A stretch of DNA of 64,000 nt from Streptomyces adelaidensis (lineage in GTDB: Bacteria > Actinomycetota > Actinomycetes > Streptomycetales > Streptomycetaceae). Numbering within the stretch: the first letter of the stretch is position 1; each line of letters starts with the position of its first letter. Positions 55,352-63,844 of this stretch are shown in pieces. Position numbers and translations under genes: made by a program. The stretch covers positions 53,704 through 117,703 of the forward strand of contig NZ_JAEMUX010000021.1 of assembly GCF_016598475.1 (NCBI RefSeq), given 5' to 3'. The notes below the pieces were generated by a model. It was not told where the DNA came from, ran no database searches, and was given only the letters and a program-made list of their open reading frames with translations.

Positions 55352-56791
55352 ATGACGGAACGACCCGCGCAGCGCACCCCCAACCGCCAGCTCGCCGCCC
55401 TCATCGCAGAAGCGGGGTTCTCCAACGCGGGACTAGCGCGCCGAGTGGATCAGCTCGGTCTCGAACACGGCCTCGACCTCAGATACGACAAGACGTCGGT
55501 CACCCGCTGGCTGCGTGGTCAGCAGCCCCGGGGGACCACGCCCGCACTCATCGCCGAGGTGTTCACCCGCCGCCTCGGCCGCCGGCTCACCGCCCAGGAC
55601 CTCGGACTGGACGCCTGCGCCCCCGTCTACGCGGGCCTGGAGTTCGCCGCGACCCCCGAGGAGGCCATCGACATCGTCGGCGGCCTGTGGCGCAAGGACT
55701 CCGGCAGCCACGCCGAACTACGCAAGATCGCGTTCACCCCGGCCGGACTGGTCGTGCCCAGCCGCGACTGGCTGATCGGCCGCGCCGACGACCGGGTGGG
55801 CCGGGGCGATCCGGGCGCCACCCGGGTACCCCCGCAGGGCCGCCCGGTCGTCCCCCGGCAGCGCAGCCAGACCGAGCGCGGCCCCGGCCAGAAGGTCACC
55901 GGCGGGGACATCGCCGCCCTCCGCTCGGTCGGGGAGCTCTTCCGCGCCCTCGACGACGCCTACGGCGGCGGCCACGCCCGCCAGGCCCTCGTGCGCTACC
56001 TGGAACACGAGGCCGAGCCCATGCTGCGCGGCGCCTACGGCGAACAGATCGGCCGACGGCTCTTCGCGGCCGCCGCCGACCTGACCCGACTGGCCGGCTG
56101 GACCTCGTACGACATCGGTGCCCACGGGCTCGCCCAGCGGTACTTCGTGCAGGCGCTCAGGCTGGCGCAGGCGGCGGGGGACCGGGCGTACGGGGCGTAC
56201 GTCCTGGTCACGATGAGCCGGCAGGCGGTCTATCTGGGGCACGGACGGGAGGCCGTGCAGCTCGCGCGGGTCGCCCAGCAGGGCGTCGGGTCGGCCGTGC
56301 CGCCGGTGGTGCAGTCGCTGCTGCACTCGGTCGAGGCGCGCGGGCACGCCGTGCTCGGCGAGGTGCGGGCCTCCACGGCCGCGCTGGTACGGGCCGAGCG
56401 CGCCCTGGAGACGGCCCGCCCCGGGGACGAGGTGCCCCACTGGGCGCGGTTCTTCGACGAGGCGCAGCTCGCCGACGAGTTCGGCCACAGCCACCGCGAC
56501 CTCCAGCAGTACCGGGCCGCGGCCCAGCACGCCGAACGCTCGCTGCAACTGCGGGCACCCGCCTACGCCCGCAGCCGCCTCTTCTGCCGGGTGGTGCTCG
56601 CCTCCGCCCGGCTCGGGCTCGGCGAGCTGGACCAGGCCTGCCAGTTGGGCGCGGAGGCCGCCGGGCAGGCCGCCGAGATGAGGTCGGTACGGGCCGTGGA
56701 GTACGTCCGCGACTTCGAACGCCGCCTGGAGCCGTACCGCGACGCGGCACCCGTCCGCGGGTACCGGGACAAGGTGGCGGCGCTCGGGTAG
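55352..56791 (+). CDS. NsdA-like helix-turn-helix/TPR transcriptional regulator
   Basis: A 479-residue regulator found widely in Streptomyces. The N-terminus MTERPAQRTPNRQLAALIAEAGFSNAGLARRVDQLG, followed by YDKTSVTRWLRGQQPRGTTPALIAEVFTRRLGR, is an XRE-like helix-turn-helix. The rest is alpha-helical repeats like tetratricopeptides (LRGAYGEQIGRRLFAAAADLTRLAGW, GLAQRYFVQALRLAQAAGDRAYGAYVL). It resembles the NsdA-type regulators of development and antibiotic production, but identity is not certain. The ATG at 55352 has AGGAGA 9 nt upstream. It is divergent from lipB; targets are unknown. Confidence 0.85.
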   Translation: MTERPAQRTPNRQLAALIAEAGFSNAGLARRVDQLGLEHGLDLRYDKTSVTRWLRGQQPRGTTPALIAEVFTRRLGRRLTAQDLGLDACAPVYAGLEFAATPEEAIDIVGGLWRKDSGSHAELRKIAFTPAGLVVPSRDWLIGRADDRVGRGDPGATRVPPQGRPVVPRQRSQTERGPGQKVTGGDIAALRSVGELFRALDDAYGGGHARQALVRYLEHEAEPMLRGAYGEQIGRRLFAAAADLTRLAGWTSYDIGAHGLAQRYFVQALRLAQAAGDRAYGAYVLVTMSRQAVYLGHGREAVQLARVAQQGVGSAVPPVVQSLLHSVEARGHAVLGEVRASTAALVRAERALETARPGDEVPHWARFFDEAQLADEFGHSHRDLQQYRAAAQHAERSLQLRAPAYARSRLFCRVVLASARLGLGELDQACQLGAEAAGQAAEMRSVRAVEYVRDFERRLEPYRDAAPVRGYRDKVAALG

Positions 56792-56805
56792 GCGTACGGC
56801 TCGAC

Positions 56806-56840
56806 GAGGGGGCGCCCGGTGAACGACCGGGCGCCCCCTC
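56806..56840. terminator. bidirectional 15-bp hairpin
   Basis: GAGGGGGCGCCCGGT (56806-56820) and ACCGGGCGCCCCCTC (56826-56840) pair perfectly with a 5-nt loop between the convergent regulator and oxidoreductase genes. Confidence 0.88.
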
Positions 56841-56857
56841 CGGCGCTTCCCAGCCCC

Positions 56858-58255
56858 TCACGCGGCCGTTTCCAGCGGCTCCTCCAGGGGAGCCGGGCGG
56901 GCGTCCAGGTCCGTGAGGACGGCGTGGGCGGCCCGGCGGGCGGAGTGCAGGGCGCCCTGGACGGTGCTGGTGTCGCGGTGGTCGCCGCAGACGTAGAGGC
57001 CGGCCAGGAGGCGTACGGGGCGGCGCAGATCGTGCGGCGCGGGCATCGCGGGGACGGCCTCGGGGGTGTGGTGCGCGGCGAGGAGTTCCCAGCGTGTCGT
57101 GGACGTGCGGTAGAGGCGGGCCAGTTGGGCGCGGACCGTGGCGTCCAGGTGCGCGGGGGCCGGGGGCGTGCCCAGCACGGTGGAGGTGATCAGGGCGCGG
57201 CCCGCCGGTGCCCGGCTCGGGTCGACCTGGCTGATGACCGCCGTGTGCGAGACGGGACCGCTGCGGTCGGCGTCGAGGAGCAGCGCCGGTTCGGTCAGCG
57301 GCGGCTCGTCGGTGGCATGGTGCAGGACCGTCACCGGGTGGAACTCCGGCACGCGCAGCCCCGGCAGCAGCTCGGCGGCGGCGCGGGCGTCCGTGGCCAG
57401 CACCACGGCACGGCAGGTGAGTTCGCCGTGGTTCGCCGTCGTCACCGAGGTCGTGCTGATCGCGGTGGCTCGTACGCCCGTACGGACCGTGCCCGGTGGC
57501 AGGATGGCCGCGAGGAGCTCCGGGAGGGTGTCGGCGCCGCCCTCCGGGATGCACAGCCGGCCCGTCGCGAAGGTGTGCAGCGCCAGGTCGGCGCAGCGGC
57601 TCGAGGTCTGCAGCACGGGGTCGGCGAGCAGCGCGGCCAGCAGGGGACGGACGAAACCGTCGATGGTCCGGGGCGGGAAACCCCGGGTCGCCAGCGCCTG
57701 GGCGACGGGGACCTCCGCACGGGAGAGGAGCCGCTCGGGCGCGGTGGCGGCGAGCCGGGCCAGGGCCATGGCCAGCCGGGACTGATCGGCCGGGGCACCG
57801 AGGCGGCCGGGGCGCGTGCCCGTGGAACGGCCTTGGGGGCGGCCCGGGTTCCGGGGGATCCTGGGGGCGCTTGCGAGGGCGCGTGCGGCTGTGAGTGCGC
57901 CCCTCGCGCTCCGCGGAACAGGGGTGGCGCCGGCGCGGTACTGATGGCCGTCGGCGTGCAGCAGGACGCCGGGGGCGAACGAGCGCAGGGGCAGGGCGCC
58001 CAGACCCGGGGTGCGGCGCAGCTCCGGGTACGACGTGGAGAGCAGCTGGGGCGTTCGGTCGAGGCGGAAGCCGTCGATCTTCTCGGTGGACATCCGGCCG
58101 CCGACGGCGGGTGCGGCCTCCAGGACGGTGGCCGTCAGCCCCGCCCTGGTCAGATGTCCTGCCGCCGCGAGGCCGGCCACTCCGGCTCCTACGACGATGA
58201 CGTCCACGGTCTCCGTGTCCGCCGGGTACGCCGACTGGTGCACCGACTCAAGCAC
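56858..58255 (-). CDS. FAD-dependent amine oxidase/protoporphyrinogen oxidase-like oxidoreductase
   Basis: A 465-residue flavoprotein: VDVIVVGAGVAGLAAAGHLTRAGLTATVLEAAPAVGGRM binds FAD at the N-terminus, followed by DGFRLDRTPQLLSTSYPELRR. The C-terminal AGLYVCGDHRDTSTVQGALHSARRAAHAVL is the second FAD motif. The sequence fits the NAD(P)-binding FAD oxidoreductase group common in Streptomyces; a protoporphyrinogen oxidase or phytoene-type activity cannot be asserted. An unusual basic, Pro/Arg-rich insertion (RIPRNPGRPQGRSTGTRPGR) lies near residue 135. It lies upstream of the terminator at 56806 and may share a promoter region with the TIGR01777 gene. Confidence 0.83.
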   Translation of the reverse strand: MLESVHQSAYPADTETVDVIVVGAGVAGLAAAGHLTRAGLTATVLEAAPAVGGRMSTEKIDGFRLDRTPQLLSTSYPELRRTPGLGALPLRSFAPGVLLHADGHQYRAGATPVPRSARGALTAARALASAPRIPRNPGRPQGRSTGTRPGRLGAPADQSRLAMALARLAATAPERLLSRAEVPVAQALATRGFPPRTIDGFVRPLLAALLADPVLQTSSRCADLALHTFATGRLCIPEGGADTLPELLAAILPPGTVRTGVRATAISTTSVTTANHGELTCRAVVLATDARAAAELLPGLRVPEFHPVTVLHHATDEPPLTEPALLLDADRSGPVSHTAVISQVDPSRAPAGRALITSTVLGTPPAPAHLDATVRAQLARLYRTSTTRWELLAAHHTPEAVPAMPAPHDLRRPVRLLAGLYVCGDHRDTSTVQGALHSARRAAHAVLTDLDARPAPLEEPLETAA

Positions 58256-58462
58256 GTGCCCCTCCCGAGGTCGCGCGGCCGCCGGGGACGTCCTGCCCCG
58301 GCACCCTTCTGAAATACCTGAGTTAGCGACGAGGGTGAAGCCCGGCGGCCGTCCCGGGGAAGTAGCGCGTGACCTCGCACGGAGGCATGGGCGGGCCGGG
58401 TGTGCGCCCGGCGTCCCGGCGGCGGCCGGTCGAGCCCCGCCGGGGCCGGGCGCCGATCCCGG

Positions 58463-59389
58463 TCAGCTCGGGCCGGCGGCCGCCCGGATCGCGGCGTCGA
58501 TCTCCGGGTACGTGAAGGTGAAGCCCGACTCCAGCAGCCGCGTCGGGACGATCCGGGCGCTGCCGAGGACGTCGTCGGCGACCCCGCCGAGGACGAGCCG
58601 GAGCACAGGGGCGGGCACGGTGAAGAGGGTGGGCCGGTGCAGGACCCGGCCCATGGCCGCCGTGATCTCGCGGTTGGTGAGCGGGGCCGGCGCCGTCAGG
58701 TTGAACGGGCCGGACAGCGAGGGCGTGAAGAGCAGATGCCGCAGGGCCGCGACCTCGTCGTGCAGGGAGATGTAGCTCCAGTACTGCCGCCCGTTGCCCA
58801 TCCGCCCGCCGAGACCGGCCTTGAACAGCGGGAACAGCGGGCCCCAGGCGCCCCCGCCCCGGCCCACGACCAGCCCCGTACGGGCGAACACGGTCCGGAC
58901 ACCCGTGTCCCGGACGGCCTCGGTCGCCCCCTCCCACTCCACGCACAGCTCGGGCAGGAACCCCGTCCCCGGCTCCGCCGACTCGTCCACCACCCGGTCG
59001 CCCGTGTAGCCGTAGAAGCCGATCGCGCTGCCGTTGAGGAACACGCTCGGCGGTGAGTCGAGGGTCGCCACGGCCTTGGCGAGCGTCCTCGTGCCGAGCA
59101 CCCGGCTGCGCCGGATCGTCGCCTTGTACGCCTTCGTCCAGCGGCGTGACGCGACCCCCGCACCGGCGAGATTCACCACCGCCGCACACCCCGCCAGCCC
59201 CGCCGCGTCAACCTGCCGCGAGTCCGGATCCCACCGCACCTCACCGGGGCCGCGCGGCTCCCGCCGTACCAGCCGCACCACCTCGTACCCGTCGGCGGCG
59301 AGAGACCGGGCCAGCGCCGAACCGATCAGCCCGGACGCCCCGGCGATCGCGATACGAGAACCGGGCGGAACGTGCGCTTCAACGCTCAT
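58463..59389 (-). CDS. TIGR01777-family SDR protein (YfcH/SULA-like)
   Basis: A 308-residue epimerase-like protein with RIAIAGASGLIGSALARSLAADGYEVVRLVRR (NAD(P)-binding), VVNLAGAGVASRRWTKAYKATIRRSRVLGTR, FLNGSAIGFYGYTGDRVVDESA and FNLTAPAPLTNREITAAMGRVLHRPT, the signature of the TIGR01777 family. Bacterial members are YfcH-like, and the plant homologue GC1/SulA takes part in plastid division; no catalytic function is established. The ATG at 59389 gives the usual length. It is divergent from the GNAT gene. Confidence 0.92.
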   Translation of the reverse strand: MSVEAHVPPGSRIAIAGASGLIGSALARSLAADGYEVVRLVRREPRGPGEVRWDPDSRQVDAAGLAGCAAVVNLAGAGVASRRWTKAYKATIRRSRVLGTRTLAKAVATLDSPPSVFLNGSAIGFYGYTGDRVVDESAEPGTGFLPELCVEWEGATEAVRDTGVRTVFARTGLVVGRGGGAWGPLFPLFKAGLGGRMGNGRQYWSYISLHDEVAALRHLLFTPSLSGPFNLTAPAPLTNREITAAMGRVLHRPTLFTVPAPVLRLVLGGVADDVLGSARIVPTRLLESGFTFTYPEIDAAIRAAAGPS

Positions 59390-59501
59390 GCCACCATCCT
59401 GCCGGGCACCCCAAGAATCCGCGGACCCGGGGGCGGGCGACGGCCGGCCGCCCGCCGGACGCCGCCCACCGGTCCACCGCCCCCGCCGTACAGTGGCCGT
59501 C

Positions 59502-59990
59502 ATGCCGGTTCCGCACATACGCGCCGCGAGCTCCGAGGACGAGGACGCGCTCGGCCGACTCGATCGGGTCACGTGGTCGACTCTGCACTCCGTGCAGGAG
59601 CGCCCCAGACAGCCGTACGAGCCCTTCTTCGGCGAGCGCTACGGGCCGGGGGACCACCTGGTGGCCGAACTCGGCGGGGCCGTCGTCGGGTATGTCCGGC
59701 TCGCGTTGCCGTCGGCCCTCGCCTGCCACGTTCATGTCCGGCAGATCCAGGGGTTCGTCGTCGCCGACGAGGCGCGCGGGGCCGGGGTCGGACGGGCGCT
59801 GCTGCGGGCCGCGCGGGACGAGGCACGCCGCCGGGGAGCCCGCCGCCTCACCCTGCGGGTGCTCGGCCACAACACACCGGCCAGGAAGCTGTACGAGTCG
59901 GAGGGGTTCGTGGTGGAGGGGGTCCTGCCGGAGGAGTTCCTGCTGGACGGGGCGTATGTGGACGACATCCTGATGGGTTGTCGGCTCTGA
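59502..59990 (+). CDS. GNAT-family N-acetyltransferase
   Basis: A 162-residue GCN5-related acetyltransferase: IRAASSEDEDALGRLD at the start, QIQGFVVADEARGAGVGRALLRAARDEARRRGARRLTLRV as the acetyl-CoA-binding region (RGAGVGRALL is the P-loop-like Q/RxxGxG/A motif), and HNTPARKLYESEGFVVEGVLPEEFLLDG. The substrate, protein or small molecule, is unknown. The ATG at 59502 is likely; a GTG nine bases earlier is possible. Confidence 0.9.
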   Translation: MPVPHIRAASSEDEDALGRLDRVTWSTLHSVQERPRQPYEPFFGERYGPGDHLVAELGGAVVGYVRLALPSALACHVHVRQIQGFVVADEARGAGVGRALLRAARDEARRRGARRLTLRVLGHNTPARKLYESEGFVVEGVLPEEFLLDGAYVDDILMGCRL

Positions 59991-60066
59991 GTGTGTGAGG
60001 GGCGTTCCGGCAGCTGAACGGTGTCAGCTTCGACGCGCCCGTCCCGCCGGACGCCACCTCACGAGG

Positions 60067-61251
60067 TCACGAAGTGACGAGGTCACCCGTGTCCACCGCC
60101 GCCGTCGCGTCCGCCGCGCGCTCCGCGTCGGCGGCGACCTCGTCCACGGTCAGGACGTAACCCGTCTCCGCGTCCGAGGTGGAGCGGGCGAAGACGACGC
60201 CGTAGACCTGGCCTTCGGTGGTGAGCAGGGGGCCGCCGGAGTTGCCGGGGCGGACGGTGGAGCGGATGGAGTAGATGTCACGGGTGACCGAATCCGTGTT
60301 GTAGATGTTCCGGCCGGTCGCGTCGATACGACTGGCGACCGTGGCCGCCTGGAGGTCGAGGCCGCCGTCCTCCGGATAGCCCGCGACGACCGCCGCGTCA
60401 CCGCGCGAGGCGCTGTCGTCGAAGCGCAGGACCGGCGCCTTGAGACCCGGGACGTAGAGCACCGCCACGTCCTTGTCGGGGTCGAAGAGCACGACCCGCG
60501 CCTCGTACGCCCGGCCCACGCCGCCCACGCGCACACTCGGGTCGTCGATGCCCGCCACCACGTGCGCGTTGGTCATCACATGCTCGGCGGCGTACACGAA
60601 GCCGCTGCCCTCGCGGCCCTGGTTGCCCGCGACGCCCTCGATCTTGACCGTGCTGCGCTTGGCGGCGCCGGTCGCGGCCGCGGTGACACTGTCGCCGGAG
60701 GGCTTGGCGACCTCGGCCGTCGCCTCGTTCTCGAACGGGTTGAAGACCTGTGGGAAGCCCGCCTCGGTGAGCGCCGAGGTGGCGTTGGAGAACCAGGCCG
60801 GGGTGGTGTCCGGCATGGTGTTCTGCACGGCGCCGAGCAGCGCGGAGTTGCGGATCGAGTTGGTCACCACGGGGGACGACGAGGCGCCCAGGACGCTCGC
60901 GGCGACCCAGGCCACGATGAGCACCGCGACCGTGTTGGCCGCCGCCCCGCCGACGCCGTCGGCCACCCGCAGCGGGCTGCGGTCTATCTCCCGGCGCAGC
61001 CGCAGCGCCAGCCGGCCCGCCAGTTCGTGCCCGATCACCCCCGGTACCAGCACCGTCAGCACCGCCGTGACCGTCGCCGCCGGGGTGCCCGCCTCCACCA
61101 GCTCCATCATCCAGGGCAGCACCCAGACGCCGATCGCCGCGCCGCCCACGAAGCCGGCCAGGGACACACATCCCGTGACCAGGCCGCGGCGGTAGCCGGA
61201 CGCCGCGTAGGCCAGGATCACCAGCAACAGCAGGATGTCGAGCACGTCCAC
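60067..61251 (-). CDS. membrane-anchored MarP-like serine protease (CvpA-trypsin)
   Basis: A 394-residue protein with an N-terminal CvpA-like region of four transmembrane helices (MDVLDILLLLVILAYAAS, GLVTGCVSLAGFVGGAAIG, VTAVLTVLVPGVIG, NTVAVLIVAWVAASVLG) and an extracytoplasmic chymotrypsin-like domain. The triad is complete: His230 in TNAHVV, Asp261 in PDKDVAVL and Ser338 in GNSGGPLL. It resembles mycobacterial MarP, which cleaves the peptidoglycan hydrolase RipA in acid stress; the neighbouring divergent gene, a peptidoglycan amidase, is a plausible but unproven target. Confidence 0.93.
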   Translation of the reverse strand: MDVLDILLLLVILAYAASGYRRGLVTGCVSLAGFVGGAAIGVWVLPWMMELVEAGTPAATVTAVLTVLVPGVIGHELAGRLALRLRREIDRSPLRVADGVGGAAANTVAVLIVAWVAASVLGASSSPVVTNSIRNSALLGAVQNTMPDTTPAWFSNATSALTEAGFPQVFNPFENEATAEVAKPSGDSVTAAATGAAKRSTVKIEGVAGNQGREGSGFVYAAEHVMTNAHVVAGIDDPSVRVGGVGRAYEARVVLFDPDKDVAVLYVPGLKAPVLRFDDSASRGDAAVVAGYPEDGGLDLQAATVASRIDATGRNIYNTDSVTRDIYSIRSTVRPGNSGGPLLTTEGQVYGVVFARSTSDAETGYVLTVDEVAADAERAADATAAVDTGDLVTS

Positions 61252-61507
61252 TCCAGCCGCCTCACTCTCTAGGGACCCTGTAGTACGCGCGGGGTCGGCG
61301 CAGTGATCAGTTACGTCCGCAGGTGCCCCGGCGGCCCGCGCTGATCGGCCACCGGAGCGCCCTGCCGGTCAGCCGTGTCCGGCAGCCGTGTCCGTCATCT
61401 GTCCCGAACCGTAAAAACGCCCCGGACCACGGCATTGGTTCCCTCCGCTTCCACCGGGTGGCACACCCCACATCGCGGCCGGCGCGCATCTGCGTGACGC
61501 TGGGGGC

Positions 61508-62446
61508 ATGCGTGTGTTCCGGGAGCCACGGGGGGCGCGAATGCGGCTGCCGCTACGTGTGTGGCGGCGCCGAATACGGACCCCGCGCGGCCCCGAGACG
61601 GTTCGGGGCCCGCGGGTCCCGGGTCGCGCCCGGCCCCCGCGCGCCCGGCCCCCGCGTGTTCGGGCCGTGCGCGCCCGGGAGCGCCTGATGGGCCTGCCCC
61701 GCCCCGCCCTCCTCGCGCTGGCCTGTCTGCCCGGCCTGGCGGCCGTCCTCGCGCTCGTGATGTGCGCGGTCGGCGTGGACCGCACGGGCCAGCGCTCGGC
61801 CCGGCAGGCCGCCGCCCGGCCCGCGCTCCCGCACCAGGCGCCCAGACCGCCCATCGTGCCGCGGGCCCGCTGGCTGGAGGGGGACGCGCGCAGCCAGCCG
61901 CCCGCCCGCTACGACGACCGCGTCGCCGCCGTCTTCGTCCACCACACGGACTCGCCGAACGGTTACGACTGCGCCGACGCGCCCCGCATCATCCGCTACC
62001 TCTACTCCGGTCAGACCGGCGCCCGGGACTGGGACGACATCGGCTACAACTTCCTCGTCGACCGCTGCGGCACCATCTACGAGGGGCGCGCGGGCGGCAT
62101 CGACCGCCCCGTCACCGGCGCGCACACCCAGGGCTTCAACCACCGCACCACGGGCATCGCCGCCCTCGGCACCTTCACCACCGGCGTCACCGTCCCGCGG
62201 GCCATGACCGACGCGATCGCCGCCCTCGCCGCCTGGAAACTCGGCCTCGCCGACACCGACCCCCGCGGCGGCGTCCGGCTCACCTCCAGCAACAGCCTCA
62301 GCCGCTACACCGCCGGCACCACCGCCCTGCTGCCCGCCCTCGCCGGCCACAGCGACGGCTACATGACCAGCTGCCCGGGCGCGGCCCTCGCGGAACGCCT
62401 GCCCGCGATCAGAGAACTGGCGGCACGGCTCCAGGGGCGCCACTAG
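61508..62446 (+). CDS. peptidoglycan-recognition protein / N-acetylmuramoyl-L-alanine amidase
   Basis: A 312-residue protein. After a long Arg-rich N-terminus and a signal-anchor helix (LLALACLPGLAAVLALVMCAVG) comes an amidase_2/PGRP domain: VFVHHTDSPNGYDC with the zinc His, DWDDIGYNFLVDRCGTIYEGRAGG, ITGAHTQGFN, GIAALGTF and the final zinc-type GHSDGYMTSCPG with its Cys. It should cleave the amide bond between MurNAc and stem peptide, or bind peptidoglycan. The ATG at 61508 is the longest reading; an internal ATG at 61688 (MGLPRPALLAL) would remove 60 Arg-rich residues. The TAG stop is the insertion site of the IS630 element. Confidence 0.9.
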   Translation: MRVFREPRGARMRLPLRVWRRRIRTPRGPETVRGPRVPGRARPPRARPPRVRAVRARERLMGLPRPALLALACLPGLAAVLALVMCAVGVDRTGQRSARQAAARPALPHQAPRPPIVPRARWLEGDARSQPPARYDDRVAAVFVHHTDSPNGYDCADAPRIIRYLYSGQTGARDWDDIGYNFLVDRCGTIYEGRAGGIDRPVTGAHTQGFNHRTTGIAALGTFTTGVTVPRAMTDAIAALAAWKLGLADTDPRGGVRLTSSNSLSRYTAGTTALLPALAGHSDGYMTSCPGAALAERLPAIRELAARLQGRH

Positions 62447-63692
62447 TAGACTGTCGCGGCTAATGTTTGGGATAGAGGTGGCGCAGTTTGATGCGTGCGT
62501 CGTGGGTGGTGAACTGCCAGTCCACCTGACGTTGGTCGGTGTTGGTGGCGCTCTGCCAGGCCGAGAGTTCGGTGTTGAGTGTGTCGAGGTCGTCGATCCA
62601 GCGGTCGAGACATTGCCTGGTCAGCGCGGAGAGTTCGGTCTCGGCGATGTTGAGCCATGACCCGTCTCTGGGCGTGTGGTGGATCTCGAGGCGCTGAGCC
62701 AGGGCGAAGGCTTCTTCTGGTTCGAACGCCTCGTACAGTGAGGCGATGGTGTGGGTGTTGAGGTTGTCCATCACCAGCACCACGGCATCAGCGTCGGGAT
62801 AGTCCACGCTCAGCAGCTGTTTGACCTGGCCGGCCAGTCGGTCCGGGTCCGCCGGGACAGCGCCTGAACCCGACGCCACCCGCGTAAGGGCTCGACCCAC
62901 ACGAAGATGGAGCACGTGCCGCAGCGGATGTACTCGCTGTCCTGGCAGGCGTCGCGACCGGGGCGTGCCGGGAGCGGGGCGCGGGCATCGCCGAGGAGCT
63001 GGTAGGGCTTCTCGTCCATGCACACCACCGGACGTGCCGGGTCACAGGGCCGGGCATAGACGGCCAGCACGTCTTCCATCCCGGCCGCGAACTGCGCGTT
63101 CGCCCGTGGCGGGATGGTCCAGCACTTCTTCAGGTGAGGACGCAGTTCCGTTTTTTCAAGACCCGCCCGATGCTGGAGTGGTCCAGATCGGGGATGTCCT
63201 CGACCAGCGCGACGTGCTTCTCCATCAGGCGCAGCGACCACCGTGCATAGCCCTGGGGCGGCTGTGAGCACGCCATCGCGATCAGCCGGGCTTCGACCTC
63301 ACCGGTCACCGGCGAGGGCACCGGCGGGAGGTCGCGCTTCTTCCGCGTGATCGTGGCGCAGGCATCGCCGCCGGTCTCGGCAAAACGCTTGGCGACCAGC
63401 CGCAACGTCTCCCCGGAGACGCCGAGCCGGGCCGCGATCACCTCCTTGGAATCCACCTCACCCACCGCGGTGTCCAGCGCAAGCAGCACCCGGGCACGCA
63501 TGATCATCGAGGCTGGGCGAACACCCGTCGTGGTCACCCGCACCAACTCCTCGCGATCCTGCGCGGTCAACCTCACCGGCCGCTTCTTCTGCGAACCCAT
63601 GACAACAGTCCCGTCTGGCAGAGGGGATGGAATCTGCCAGACACCAACCTCCCAAACAGACATGCCACAACTAAGCAGCGACACGCTACTAG
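62443..63692. mobile_element. IS630-family insertion sequence
   Basis: About 1.25 kb bounded by imperfect inverted repeats. Left end reads CTAGTAGACTGTCGCGGCTA; the reverse complement of the right end reads CTAGTAGCGTGTCGCTGCTT, with 15 of 20 positions equal. TA occurs at both junctions (62444-62445 and 63690-63691), the target duplication typical of the Tc1/mariner-IS630 superfamily. A two-part transposase gene runs leftwards inside it. The left junction lies at the stop codon of the amidase gene. Confidence 0.88.
62460..63600 (-). pseudogene. IS630-type transposase in three frames
   Basis: Translation starts at ATG 63600 (MGSQKKRPVRLTAQDREELV) with a helix-turn-helix domain (VDSKEVIAARLGVSGETLRLVAKRF) to GRVLKK. 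There a run of six A (T6 at 63151-63156 on the plus strand) allows a -1 shift into TELRPHLKKCWTIPP, ending in the DDE domain's VVCMDEKPYQLLGD. A second break near 62834, where one G seems lost (TGG-CC for TGGGCC), moves the reading to GQVKQLLSVDYPD, VMDNLNTHTIASLYEAF and HHTPRDGSWLNIAE, ending at 62460. The first site resembles normal programmed slippage; the second inactivates the gene. Catalytic D, D and E are all still visible. Confidence 0.87.
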
Positions 63693-63844
63693 CCGTGCTT
63701 CCGCGGCCGGTTGAGGCCCGTTTCCAGGGTGTTTAACAGTTGACGGATTGGCCTGGGGATCCTGGGTTCTCCTGGGTCTTGGGCGCGGCGCCGGCGGGGC
63801 GTACGGGAGTGCGTAACCCGCATGGGGGTTCGGTCGTTGAGGTG
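63693..63844. other. short region between the insertion sequence and the last gene
   Basis: About 150 bp of sequence flanking the IS630 element. It would originally have adjoined the 3' end of the amidase gene. A repeated CTGGG/TCCTGGG pattern near 63757-63780 is the only feature noticed. Confidence 0.4.
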
